The notes under the pieces: model-generated
The model's database searches: none
The model's input: only the letters and a program-made list of their open reading frames with translations
What the model was told of the DNA's origin: nothing
Origin: an uncultured Clostridia bacterium
GTDB lineage: Bacteria; Bacillota; Clostridia; Christensenellales; UBA1242
Assembly (NCBI GenBank): GCA_934772525.1
Contig: CAKVMI010000001.1
Location: 1-64,000 of the forward strand
DNA length: 64,000 bases
Direction of reading: 5' to 3'
Shown here: one piece after another, positions 35,323 through 44,081 of the stretch
Layout: every line of letters starts with the position of its first letter
Numbering within the stretch: the stretch's first letter is position 1
Program-made: the position numbers and the translations under genes

Positions 35323-37314
35323 ATGCGGGCGTTAAAAAGATTTAGAGCGTTTTTATTTATGGTGGTATGCTTAATAATTTGCTCCGTTCAAGCGGTGCAA
35401 GTAATTTGTGCTGTAAACATTAGAGGGGGTGGTAGTACTACCGCAACCTATGATGTGTTTTTGAGTAATGACGACATATTAAGCGTGTATCAACCCATAA
35501 ATTCCGATGACCCAAAGTGGACAAAATATGGGCATAACGCCACACTAAATGCAAATGCTACAAAAATAGAAACCACAAACGCAGAAGCCTTGCAGTCCGC
35601 TTTAACAAACAAGGATAGTGAAGGCAATGCCGATTTAACCAAAATTGATGCAAGTTTAACTTACGGAGTAGACGATTACACAAAATCAAGTACGCCAGTA
35701 TATGGCAAAATAGATATAGTAAATGTAGATATTAAAACGGGGGAGATAATAGGAAAACTCAGTGACCCAACCTACAACTTTGAGTGGTTTGGAAGAGATG
35801 TAACAATTTCTTCCGGTACAATGCTTGCAAGTGGCAGAACGCTAGATACAGACACCACCTTTACCGTAGATTGTTATACATACTACCCAACTATGTATAT
35901 AAGGCGTTGCATAATAGATAATAACCAGTGGCTAAGCGTGTCCGAAAAGGATTTTGCCGGTTCGGTAGAAGTACCAGGGTACTACACTGCAACCTTTACC
36001 GCAACGGTATATAACCCAGATAAAACGCTTGCACAAAACTCAAATGGCGTGATTGTAAGAAGTTACATAAATAACGATATGCCACTATCTTATTGTAAAT
36101 CTTCTTACTTAAATGAAATCTATTCAACCGACTATTCAACAGAAAACAGTGTTAATATTACATCGCAAACAAATATGCTACAGTGGTGTACAAACCTAAC
36201 CAAAGCGTGGAAAACAGCACAAGAAGATGCTACATTGCAAAACTATACCTGTGCAAAAAGTTGCCAGGGCGAAGGTTATACCGCTTTTGTGTATAATTAT
36301 TTGTATTTAATTAAGTATGCAGATAATAACGCACAAAATATGGTTGGAGATGGCAACTGCCGTTCTTATAACAAATATGACGCAATAACTAATGCAGACA
36401 ATAGTGCAGAAAATGCAGGTGAAAATGAAATACTAACGGTAACCATAAATGGCAAAGAAATCACTTATGGTAAAAGCGTAAAGTTTGCAGAAACCAATAC
36501 AACAAGAAGATATGATGTAGTAAATTATTTAGAAAGCATAAAGTCGGGTGCAACAATTGGTATGGAAGTATCAAATGCAAATGGCGGAAATGAAGCAGGT
36601 ATGCTTTATGGTTATAAAGTAAACTATGTAAACACTACCAAAAATGGATATACCGAAAAAGAGGGTTTGTATACCACCCAGTTTTTAACGCATACAGCAA
36701 ATGGCAAAAGGGTACTACTAGATGGCTATGTAGGTTCTAATAGTTACACTTCGGTAATGTGCTTAGGGGTAGCCGACCCTTGGGCAAATATGCATACTTG
36801 GGTATATGGAATGGCTGTATTAAACAACGCTGATGACCCCAATAGGGGAGAGGGCGAGGCGGTCATAAACCTATACGCAACGACCGAAAATTATGATTAT
36901 AATACAAATAACTGGCTAACCTCAGAATATTCTGGTACAGGAGCGGACGCTTACGCAACCAAAATATCTGCATTAAATAGTGCCGGATACCATAAACTTA
37001 GTTACAATTTGCCAACAGCAGAGAGCAGATACCGAACACTTGGGGTAACCGATGTAGCAACACAAGGAAACCTAAAAGATGCTCTTATAGGCTTACCAAA
37101 TGCAAATTCTGGTGTGGGCAGTAGTACAAATGGTCTTTGTGACTACTACTATTGCAATTCTACTACCAACCAAACATCACAGTATCTTTTTGGCGTGTTT
37201 CGTGGCGGTGCTGCGCGTAATGGAATTAATGCGGGTCCTTTCTGTGTCTATGTGTATTATTCACTAGCTAATTGTATGTATAGTGTCGGTTTGCGGTCTG
37301 CGTTAGTTAGTTAA
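35323..37314 (+). CDS. Exported protein with C-terminal C-lectin-like domain of retroelement-target type
   Basis: A 663-aa protein with a signal peptide (basic start, hydrophobic core to about residue 32). The mature part is Thr/Asn-rich and beta-like. The last about 220 residues follow the C-type-lectin/formylglycine-enzyme-like fold of diversity-generating retroelement targets: LGVADPWANMHTWVYGM, later GLPNANSGVGSSTNGLCDYYY, then FRGGAARNGINAG...VGLRSALV. In the final 38 codons 13 variable-looking residues (A, R, N, I, C, Y, S) all use NNT codons, as expected if adenines of AAT template codons were mutated. No reverse transcriptase or template repeat is seen in the window. ATG 35323 follows GGAGAG; GTG 35317 is an alternative. 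Confidence 0.8.
   Translation: MRALKRFRAFLFMVVCLIICSVQAVQVICAVNIRGGGSTTATYDVFLSNDDILSVYQPINSDDPKWTKYGHNATLNANATKIETTNAEALQSALTNKDSEGNADLTKIDASLTYGVDDYTKSSTPVYGKIDIVNVDIKTGEIIGKLSDPTYNFEWFGRDVTISSGTMLASGRTLDTDTTFTVDCYTYYPTMYIRRCIIDNNQWLSVSEKDFAGSVEVPGYYTATFTATVYNPDKTLAQNSNGVIVRSYINNDMPLSYCKSSYLNEIYSTDYSTENSVNITSQTNMLQWCTNLTKAWKTAQEDATLQNYTCAKSCQGEGYTAFVYNYLYLIKYADNNAQNMVGDGNCRSYNKYDAITNADNSAENAGENEILTVTINGKEITYGKSVKFAETNTTRRYDVVNYLESIKSGATIGMEVSNANGGNEAGMLYGYKVNYVNTTKNGYTEKEGLYTTQFLTHTANGKRVLLDGYVGSNSYTSVMCLGVADPWANMHTWVYGMAVLNNADDPNRGEGEAVINLYATTENYDYNTNNWLTSEYSGTGADAYATKISALNSAGYHKLSYNLPTAESRYRTLGVTDVATQGNLKDALIGLPNANSGVGSSTNGLCDYYYCNSTTNQTSQYLFGVFRGGAARNGINAGPFCVYVYYSLANCMYSVGLRSALVS
37201..37314 (+). 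other. Candidate DGR variable region
   Basis: Codons 627-663 run from RGG to the stop. They contain GCT, CGT, AAT, ATT, AAT, TGT, TAT, TAT, TAT, AAT, TGT, TAT and AGT at the positions that vary in related proteins, each one explainable as AAT with adenine changes. The end (GTCGGTTTGCGGTCTGCG) is GC-rich for this genome, like an initiation-of-mutagenic-homing region. A small hairpin (37319-37331) lies just after the stop. Confidence 0.55.
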
Positions 37315-37463
37315 TTATTCTACTTTGTAGAGCGATAAAAAAACAAATATAGGTTTTTAACATTTTACCAAAAATGTTGGGTGGAATGAGGACGAAAAGT
37401 TAAGTTTTGTCTATTAAACTTAAAGTTTCTTTTGGGTAATAAATATTAAAAAGGAGAAAGAAA

Positions 37464-38036
37464 ATGAAAGCAAAAAAATTGGTGATTGCAATGTTTGCTC
37501 TTACATTGGTTGCAATATCTGCAATAACAGCAACTATTGTATATTGCGCAACTACACTAAATGGTAGAGGTAAAACAACAGTTACTTATACAGCCGATGG
37601 TTCAATAAAAGGATCGGTAAAAGCAACATACAAAGTTGGCGAAAGCACCGAAACAAACTGGGGAACGGTGACTTTTACAGGACTTGAAGCAGAAAACTAT
37701 AGTAGTACCATGGACGAGGCCAATGCGACACTAACCAAAACAAATAACTATATTGTGTATAAGTTTGAGTTTGTTGCTGACACAACCACAATGGCAAGTC
37801 AAAATGGTTACAAGGCGCAACTTTCTCTTTCCGCTGAAGAAACTAATAGCAACGTAAAGGTACAAGTATCTGAAGACGGAACAGGTTATACCGACGTAGT
37901 AGACCTTACCACCACTATAAAAAGTGTAGATGTAAGCACTGAAACAAAAACCGTATATGTAAAAGTATCTGTAGAGGATCTTTTAAACAACGCACGCTTT
38001 TCAGGCGAGTTTATGTGGACACTTGCAAAGTTATAA
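37464..38036 (+). CDS. Small exported protein, unknown
   Basis: A 190-aa protein with a clear signal peptide (KAKKLVIAMFALTLVAISAI core, cleavage probably near residue 30). The mature start NGRGKTTVTYTA resembles that of the upstream exported protein (IRGGGSTTATYDV), suggesting they share an export or assembly feature. The rest is Thr/Ser/Val-rich beta-type sequence without Cys after the signal. It has an AAAGGAG ribosome site and lies 150 bp after the larger gene, followed by a terminator. It could be a companion surface subunit; no family recognised. Confidence 0.75.
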   Translation: MKAKKLVIAMFALTLVAISAITATIVYCATTLNGRGKTTVTYTADGSIKGSVKATYKVGESTETNWGTVTFTGLEAENYSSTMDEANATLTKTNNYIVYKFEFVADTTTMASQNGYKAQLSLSAEETNSNVKVQVSEDGTGYTDVVDLTTTIKSVDVSTETKTVYVKVSVEDLLNNARFSGEFMWTLAKL

Positions 38037-38121
38037 ATATTTACAAAGTCATTAGAAGTTTAAATAATTCATTAGTTTAATTTGAACTACAAGAAAACTA
38101 TTATAAAAGAAGTAATAATAC

Positions 38122-38160
38122 AAAACCTTTCGGTGCAATAGACCGCCGTAAGGTTTTTTT
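38122..38160 (+). terminator. Terminator after the exported-protein pair
   Basis: AAAACCTT (38122-38129) pairs with AAGGTTTT (38150-38157), with a further CGGT/ACCG stem inside; a T-run follows. Confidence 0.8.
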
Positions 38161-38339
38161 TGTTAATGAAAGAAATAGTTTGTTAAGAGAAATATCTAAA
38201 AATATTTAATTTTTAGGGTTACTTTGTTTTACCCGTAAAACTTTATTGTAAAATAACTTATAATTTATTGTCAAAAATGTCAAAAATGGCTAATAATTTA
38301 AAAAATCACAAAAAAAGTATTTAGTGTTTTACTTTAGTA

Positions 38340-38348
38340 TGATATAAT
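38340..38348 (+). promoter_or_regulatory. Extended -10 promoter
   Basis: TGATATAAT (TG at 38340-38341, TATAAT at 38343-38348) is an extended -10; the -35 position has only TTTAGT. It faces the condensation-like gene 44 bp on. The rest of the 38161-38391 gap is A/T-rich without other signals. Confidence 0.6.
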
Positions 38349-38391
38349 TAAATTGTAAATCGTAAATCATTAAACAAAGGAGATGTTTTTT

Positions 38392-39879
38392 GTGGAACAA
38401 GAAAATACACAAAATGAATTAGAACAAGACTGTCGAAGCAAAAGACAAATTCGAAAAGAACAAAAAGCATTACAACGAAGTTTAATTCTTGAACAAAAAC
38501 AAGCAAAGAAACTAGAAAAACAAGAGAAGAAAAAGCAAAAAAAAGAATTAAAGCGATTAAAAAAACAAAACCAATTACAAAAGAAATCTGAAGAAAATAA
38601 AAAATACTTAAAAAATAAGTTGGCTGATTGGTTTAAATTGGATAATGCAGGGACACTTTATCCATCAATAAAAGATGAAAATTGGTCTTTCGTTGTTAGG
38701 TTTTTTGTGCTATTAACCGAACCTATTGATGTAGAAAAACTTCAACTTGCAGTAGATGAAACAATGGTAAGATTTCCGACCTTTAATGTTGGGTTAAAGC
38801 CAGGTTTATTTTGGAACTATTTTGAAGAAAAGTCAACTCCGCCAAAGGTCGAAAAGGAAGAAAAGTTCCCTTGTTCTAGTTTTGAACTATATGATCCTAA
38901 AAGTCATATTGTAAGGGTGCTTTATTATAATAATAGAATCAGCGTAGAGTGTTTCCATGCTGTTGCAGATGGTAGAAGTATACTAAAATTTTTCAATTCG
39001 CTACTTAGAAGATATTTTATTTTGTGTGGTACAAAAATAGAAAGTACTCTTGGGGCTTTAGATGTTTTGGATAAACCTAGAAATGCAGAAAAAGAAGATG
39101 CATTTAATAGATTTTGTACAAATGGTGCAAAGGCTAAGTATAAAGAGTGTAAGGCTTTTCATATAAAAGGAACTAGCGAAGAATTTGGTGTTTGTAACGC
39201 AATTACTGGAACGATGAGCGTAAAGCAATTAAAGGAAATTGCAAAGTCGTATGATGCAACTATAACTGAGTATATGGTATCTGAACTTGCGTATGCAATC
39301 TATAAAAAATATCCAAAGCATAATAAACCAATAAAAATGTCGGTGCCAATAGATTTAAGACAATTCTTTGATAGTGAAACGCTTAGAAATTTCTCTGCGT
39401 ACATAAATATAAATATTCCACCAAAAGAAGATGGATACATTTTGCAAGATATCTTAGACATTATAAAGCATGCATTTACTGAGATTACAAAAGAAAATAT
39501 GCAAGCATTTATAAATAACAATGTTAGTATGCAAAAAAACATATTTATAAAACTTGCACCATTAAAACTAAAAAATGTTATTATAAAACTTGCATATCAC
39601 GCCGTAGGCGAAGCATATCAAACTATGAATGTTTCAAATATTGGTGTGGTGAAAGTTCCTCCAGAATTTGCACAAAAAATAATAAAATACGGAGTGAATT
39701 TAGGGCGTCCTAAATACAATGCAAAAACGGTTGGAATAATATCTTTTCAAGACAATTTGTGTATTACTATTTCTTCTAAAATTAAGGAAAACGATATAGA
39801 AGAAGAGTTTTTTAAAAGTTTATCTGCAAAGGGTGTACATATTTTGATAGAAAGCAATAGGAGAGATTATTATGCATAA
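38392..39879 (+). CDS. Condensation/acyltransferase-like protein (HxxxDG)
   Basis: A 495-aa protein. The first about 75 residues are a strongly charged Lys/Glu/Gln coiled-coil-like tail. The remainder has the CoA-dependent acyltransferase/condensation fold, with the catalytic HxxxDG motif in CFHAVADGRS and a later PIDLRQFF segment similar to the DFGWG-region neighbours of this superfamily. It may acylate an alcohol or amine, but the substrate is unknown. GTG 38392 is preferred: AAAGGAG ends directly before ATG 38383, leaving no spacing for it, but is 9 nt from the GTG. It overlaps the next gene by 8 nt. Confidence 0.75.
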   Translation: MEQENTQNELEQDCRSKRQIRKEQKALQRSLILEQKQAKKLEKQEKKKQKKELKRLKKQNQLQKKSEENKKYLKNKLADWFKLDNAGTLYPSIKDENWSFVVRFFVLLTEPIDVEKLQLAVDETMVRFPTFNVGLKPGLFWNYFEEKSTPPKVEKEEKFPCSSFELYDPKSHIVRVLYYNNRISVECFHAVADGRSILKFFNSLLRRYFILCGTKIESTLGALDVLDKPRNAEKEDAFNRFCTNGAKAKYKECKAFHIKGTSEEFGVCNAITGTMSVKQLKEIAKSYDATITEYMVSELAYAIYKKYPKHNKPIKMSVPIDLRQFFDSETLRNFSAYININIPPKEDGYILQDILDIIKHAFTEITKENMQAFINNNVSMQKNIFIKLAPLKLKNVIIKLAYHAVGEAYQTMNVSNIGVVKVPPEFAQKIIKYGVNLGRPKYNAKTVGIISFQDNLCITISSKIKENDIEEEFFKSLSAKGVHILIESNRRDYYA

Positions 39880-40576
39880 AACTAATTTTTGCACGCATTG
39901 TAGAGTTGATGTTGCGGGAGATTTAAAATATTGTCCGCTTTGTGGTAAGTTTGTACTAGAAAGTGAGAATTCGGAAATAGCTGAAAATGAAAATAGTTAC
40001 CCAATTTATGACCTAGATTACATTTATAGAGCAAAATGGCTAAAGTTGGTAAAATATTCTTTGCTTTTGGTTTCTATAATTGCCGTTGCGGTAAACCTTT
40101 TATTTAATATAGAGTGTATTTGGTTTCCGTACGTATTAATAGGACTTTTTGCCATTTGGAAAGTGGTATTTTATCCATTTAAAGAAGGTCAAAATCATAT
40201 AAAGCGAATACCAATAACGGGCTTTATTTTGAGTTTTGCGGTCATGACTATAGATGTTTATGATCACTTAGTATTTAATACTTTATTTGGTTGGGGAGTA
40301 ATTTATACAGCACCATGCATATTAACGCTGACTACAATAATTTCACTTATAATATCTCTTGCGACAAATAAATATGATGTTCAACTAATTAGGGGAATGG
40401 TGTATTTATTAATTGTAAGTTTGGTGGCTTTTATAGTAGAATTAATAGTGGTAAAAAATTATTACATTTGGCCAATATTTATGTATTTTTTAAGTGCTAT
40501 AATTAGCGTGTTTATATTATTACTAACCAAAAAGAAGCGTATGTTTAAAGAAATCAACCGTAATTTTCACATATAA
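39872..40576 (+). CDS. Zinc-ribbon membrane protein (DUF6320-like)
   Basis: A 234-aa protein with an N-terminal zinc ribbon (CTHC near residue 7 and CPLC near residue 21) and about six hydrophobic helices from residue 50 on. This pairing with a condensation-like protein recurs in Clostridia as I recall (DUF6320 type), so the two probably work together at the membrane. ATG 39872 lies inside the end of the previous gene after AGGAGAG. Its job is unknown. Confidence 0.7.
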   Translation: MHKTNFCTHCRVDVAGDLKYCPLCGKFVLESENSEIAENENSYPIYDLDYIYRAKWLKLVKYSLLLVSIIAVAVNLLFNIECIWFPYVLIGLFAIWKVVFYPFKEGQNHIKRIPITGFILSFAVMTIDVYDHLVFNTLFGWGVIYTAPCILTLTTIISLIISLATNKYDVQLIRGMVYLLIVSLVAFIVELIVVKNYYIWPIFMYFLSAIISVFILLLTKKKRMFKEINRNFHI

Positions 40577-40594
40577 TAACAAAAGAGAGGAAAT

Positions 40595-42760
40595 ATGAAT
40601 AAAAACGAATTATTAGAAATGCTTAGAAGTCAAAGAGAAACCTATTTAAGTGAGAGTCAAATTACCAAAATTTGTGGTGCAAAGGTAAATTTTAACATAT
40701 CCGCAATAAAGAATATGTTAAGTAGTTTAGTGGATGAAGGCTCAGTAATATTAACCGATAGACATAAATATGCGGTAATCGAAAAAACGAATATTGTAAA
40801 AGGCAAGTTTATTGGAAATATTAAGGGCTTTGGCTTTGTAGAACGCATAAGTGAACTGGGTGACGACTTATTTATACCAGAAAAAAGCGTAAATGGTGCG
40901 GTTCATGGAGATATAGTACTAGCAAGAATAGTCCCTAAGGTAATTAAACATAAAAATTACGGTAGAGGCGGAAGAAATAATGACTATTCGGGCAGATCTA
41001 CCGAAGCAGAGATAGTGAGAATATTAGAGCGTTCTACCAAATCGCTAGTAGGTACATTTATGGTTTATGCGGGCGGAGCTATTGTCGCACCAGACGATAA
41101 ACGTTTTGCCGACCAAGTGTTTATACCAATGGACAAAACAATGGGTGCAAAGACAAACCAAAAGGTTGTAGTAGAGGTGACGGCTTACCCATCTAGGAAC
41201 CAAATGGCAATGGGTGCGGTTACGGAAATATTGGGTGATGTTGGAGATATTGGAGTAGATACATTAAGTATTGTAAGAAGTTTTGGTCTGACTGAAAAAT
41301 TCCCAGAAACCGTTTTATTAGAAGCAAAAGCAGTAGCGAATGAACCAGATGAGCACGATTTAAAAAATAGAAAAGACTTCACAAATGACCTAATAATTAC
41401 CATAGATGGGGATGATGCAAGAGATTTTGATGACGCAATAGGTTTAAAATTAATTGATGGCGGGTATGAACTTTCTGTTCATATAGCAGATGTATCGCAC
41501 TATGTAACTCAAGATAGCGAGATAGATAAAGAAGCGTTTAAGCGTGCAACTAGTGTGTATTTTCCAGATATGGTTCTTCCAATGCTACCAGAAGAATTAT
41601 CTAATAACATTTGCTCATTAATGCCAGATAGAATTAGACTAACGTTAAGTGTGGTAATTAAGTTTGATGAAAAGGCAAATATAAAAGATTATCAAATTTA
41701 CAAGGGCTTCATAAAAAGTCATAACCGTATGACATACAAAAATGTAACCAAAATTTTGAATGGCGATGCGGACGCTTGTAAAGAGTATGCACACCTAGTG
41801 CCAATGCTTAAAAATATGGAAGAACTTGCAAATCTTTTAATTAAGCGAAGAGATATTGCTGGTCAACTAGATTTTAATTTGCCAGAAGTCCAAATAGATA
41901 TGGACGAAAAGAATAAGATTAAAGACATTTATCGAAAGCCTAGAGATATGTCAGATAGACTTATTGAACAATTTATGGTTGTAACTAACGAAGTTGTGGC
42001 AAGACATATGAAAAATATGCAATTACCATTTGTATACAGAATACACGAAGTGCCAACTCAAGAAAAAATGCACGCATTTAATGAATGTGTAAAGGGACTT
42101 GGTTTAAATCTTTCAATCACCGAAATTGACCCAAAGCCTAGAGATGTTCAAAAAATAATTATGGCAGTAAAGGGTAGACCTATGGAAACGGTAATAAATT
42201 CAATTTTGTTACGCAGTATGCAAAAGGCGAAATATTCCGAACTTCCAGTAGGGCACTTTGGTTTGGCTCTTGCAGATTATTGCCATTTTACTTCGCCTAT
42301 TAGAAGATACCCTGACCTTACTATTCATAGAATTATTAAACTTTCTATGGACGGCGAAATGGTTGGTAAAACATTCGGTTTTTACGAAAATTTCGTTGTG
42401 GAATCTGCAGAACAATCTTCTAGAAGAGAGCGTTTAGCCGACGAAGCGGAAAGAACAGTGGATGACCTTAAAAAGGCAGAATATATGACCCAGTTTATTG
42501 GTAAGGAATTTAGTGGCGTTGTGTCTGGAATCTCCGAAAGTGGAATTTTTGTGCAACTTGAAAATACGGTTGAAGGTATGGTTACTATGGATGACCTACC
42601 AAAGGATAATTATACCTACGACGAAGTTAAGTGGACGATGTTTGGCAAAAATAATACCTTTAAGTTGGGGCAAAAGTTAAATGTTGTAGTTTCTAATACC
42701 GACTTAATTTTAAGGAAGGTGTACTTTACACTTCCAGAAGATTTTGCTAAAAAAGATTAA
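40595..42760 (+). CDS. rnr: Ribonuclease R
   Basis: RNase R is a 3'-5' exoribonuclease that degrades structured RNA and partners with tmRNA in clearing faulty mRNA. The 721-aa protein has an N-terminal winged-helix region (1-65), cold-shock domain (KGFGFVE near 85), RNB catalytic domain with TIDGDDARDFDDAIGL (the metal-binding Asp cluster, about residue 275), HFTSPIRRYPDL, and a C-terminal S1 domain (FSGVVSGISESGIFVQLE). smpB and ssrA follow, the usual rnr-smpB-ssrA order. ATG follows GAGAGGAA. Confidence 0.96.
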   Translation: MNKNELLEMLRSQRETYLSESQITKICGAKVNFNISAIKNMLSSLVDEGSVILTDRHKYAVIEKTNIVKGKFIGNIKGFGFVERISELGDDLFIPEKSVNGAVHGDIVLARIVPKVIKHKNYGRGGRNNDYSGRSTEAEIVRILERSTKSLVGTFMVYAGGAIVAPDDKRFADQVFIPMDKTMGAKTNQKVVVEVTAYPSRNQMAMGAVTEILGDVGDIGVDTLSIVRSFGLTEKFPETVLLEAKAVANEPDEHDLKNRKDFTNDLIITIDGDDARDFDDAIGLKLIDGGYELSVHIADVSHYVTQDSEIDKEAFKRATSVYFPDMVLPMLPEELSNNICSLMPDRIRLTLSVVIKFDEKANIKDYQIYKGFIKSHNRMTYKNVTKILNGDADACKEYAHLVPMLKNMEELANLLIKRRDIAGQLDFNLPEVQIDMDEKNKIKDIYRKPRDMSDRLIEQFMVVTNEVVARHMKNMQLPFVYRIHEVPTQEKMHAFNECVKGLGLNLSITEIDPKPRDVQKIIMAVKGRPMETVINSILLRSMQKAKYSELPVGHFGLALADYCHFTSPIRRYPDLTIHRIIKLSMDGEMVGKTFGFYENFVVESAEQSSRRERLADEAERTVDDLKKAEYMTQFIGKEFSGVVSGISESGIFVQLENTVEGMVTMDDLPKDNYTYDEVKWTMFGKNNTFKLGQKLNVVVSNTDLILRKVYFTLPEDFAKKD

Positions 42761-42775
42761 TCTCAAGCAAAAATA

Positions 42776-42804
42776 TTGAAAAATTCAGAAATGTGTGTTA
42801 AAAT
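42776..42804 (+). promoter_or_regulatory. Promoter for smpB
   Basis: -35 TTGAAA (42776-42781), 17-bp spacer, -10 TAAAAT (42799-42804). Confidence 0.7.
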
Positions 42805-42828
42805 ATTCAAGCAAAAGGACAAAAGAAT

Positions 42829-43284
42829 ATGGACAAACAAATTGTAGCGGATAATAAGAAGGCTTATTACGACTATACTATTGAAGATAAGTACACTGCA
42901 GGAATTGCTTTGCAAGGCGTAGAAATTAAATCGGTTAGAGCGGGCAAGGTAAATTTGAAAGATAGTTATGTAATTATTCGAAATGGTGAAGTCTTTTTGC
43001 TTGGAGCACATATTGCCGAATACGAAAAAGCCGATGGTATGAATAAGGTAGATACCAGAAGAACACGTAAGTTACTTTTAAAGAAGTCCGAAATATTAAA
43101 ACTTGAAAGAAAGGTTAATATAAAAGGATATACATTGGTTCCAACACAAATGTTTTTGGTTAACAACCTTGCTAAAGTAGAAATTGCAGTTGCTAAGGGT
43201 AAGGAACTTTATAACAAAAAGGAATCAATTAAAGAAAAGGACATAAAAAGAGAAACCGAAAGGCAATTAAAAGGTGCTTTTTAA
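42829..43284 (+). CDS. smpB: SsrA-binding protein SmpB
   Basis: SmpB binds tmRNA and places it in stalled ribosomes. The 151-aa product has the family start (NKKAYYDYTIEDKYTAGIAL), GVEIKSVRAGKVNLKDSY, LLLKKSEI and the basic C-terminal tail. It lies 65 bp upstream of its partner RNA gene. The ribosome site AAAGGA is about 10 nt before the ATG. Confidence 0.97.
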   Translation: MDKQIVADNKKAYYDYTIEDKYTAGIALQGVEIKSVRAGKVNLKDSYVIIRNGEVFLLGAHIAEYEKADGMNKVDTRRTRKLLLKKSEILKLERKVNIKGYTLVPTQMFLVNNLAKVEIAVAKGKELYNKKESIKEKDIKRETERQLKGAF

Positions 43285-43349
43285 CAAATTTTTAACTTTT
43301 TACCAAAAAGTTGTTAAAATTACTAAATAGTTTTTAGTTCTATTTTTAT

Positions 43350-43701
43350 GGGGACGACCGGTTTTGACGGGTATTTTAACTTTTGGGTATACAGCATGTT
43401 GCAGGGCGGACTGCACAAAAACTCGCAAAAAAATAAACGCTAATAACAATTTAGCATACGCTGCCTAACTTTTAGGCATGTTCATTATGGTAGGCTTACT
43501 ATACTATGATGGGCAACAAAGTAAAGTAAGAAACCTTCAGTTGGTGTTTTTGGCGACAGTAGGGGATTTTTACCAAAAACTAGCGAAGTTGTAGGTTGTT
43601 TGTAATCGACAACATTAGCGAAATTTAAATTACAAACTAAGCATGTAGAACAACTCAAAATGAATATTCGGACGTGGGTTCAATTCCCACCGTCTCCACC
43701 A
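43350..43701 (+). ncRNA. ssrA: tmRNA (SsrA)
   Basis: The 352-nt RNA rescues stalled ribosomes. The 5' GGGGACG pairs with 3' CGTCTCC (43691-43697) as a seven-bp acceptor stem with one G-U; discriminator A and encoded CCA end at 43701. GACCGGTTTTGACGG at the 5' side and the T-arm GTGGGTTCAATTCCCAC at the 3' side are canonical. The tag frame ends at TAA 43466-43468 and reads ...INANNNLAYAA; the resume codon is not certain (ACT 43421 or CGC 43424 are in frame). Confidence 0.96.
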
Positions 43702-43763
43702 AGAAAAAAATGAAAGTATTTAAGAGAAAACCCTATAAAGGTTACTTAAAACAAAAAGGATTT

Positions 43764-43797
43764 AGGAAGAAACTTTATGTTTCTTCCTATTTTTTTA
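43764..43797 (+). terminator. Terminator of ssrA
   Basis: 10-bp perfect stem AGGAAGAAAC / GTTTCTTCCT (43764-43773, 43779-43788), 5-nt loop, T-run. Confidence 0.9.
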
Positions 43798-43912
43798 TCT
43801 TTTTGTATTGTAAAATTCTATCCAGTATTCAACTAACACTTGATATTCAGCTTATTATACGAAGTTTTTTTGAATTCATCATTGAATTTATTAAATATTG
43901 GTCCTTTACTAG

Positions 43913-43959
43913 CCATAAAAAAGCCTCCTATGGAAATTACCATAAGAGGTGTTAGGCTT
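43913..43959 (-). terminator. Terminator of the repeat lipoprotein gene
   Basis: On the minus strand AAGCCT...AGGCTT (43954-43959 with 43921-43926), with an inner CCTC/CTATGG fold, is followed by a T-run (43914-43920). Confidence 0.75.
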
Positions 43960-43999
43960 AAAGAACCCCCATTTTTGCACCGCAAAATGGTGGTTCTTT
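43960..43999. repeat. Strong hairpin beside the terminator
   Basis: AAAGAACC...CCATTTT pairs with AAAATGG...GGTTCTTT (about 15 bp with small interior loop). No T-tract on either side; it may strengthen termination or stabilise the 3' end of the lipoprotein mRNA. Confidence 0.5.
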
Positions 44000-44081
44000 C
44001 GTTATTAGTCATTTTTAATTGAACGACTTTTGTAATGTTTGTTATGTATAATTTTATTTTTTATTTCTATAAAAAGGTCAA

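Noticed and set aside
37319..37331. Hairpin after the variable region as a terminator
   Set aside because: Five-bp stem without a T-run; it may instead be a homing-associated hairpin, which I could not establish.
43674..43955. Open frame running from inside tmRNA through its terminator
   Set aside because: It begins inside ssrA, crosses a strong terminator, and has no ribosome site or recognisable protein.
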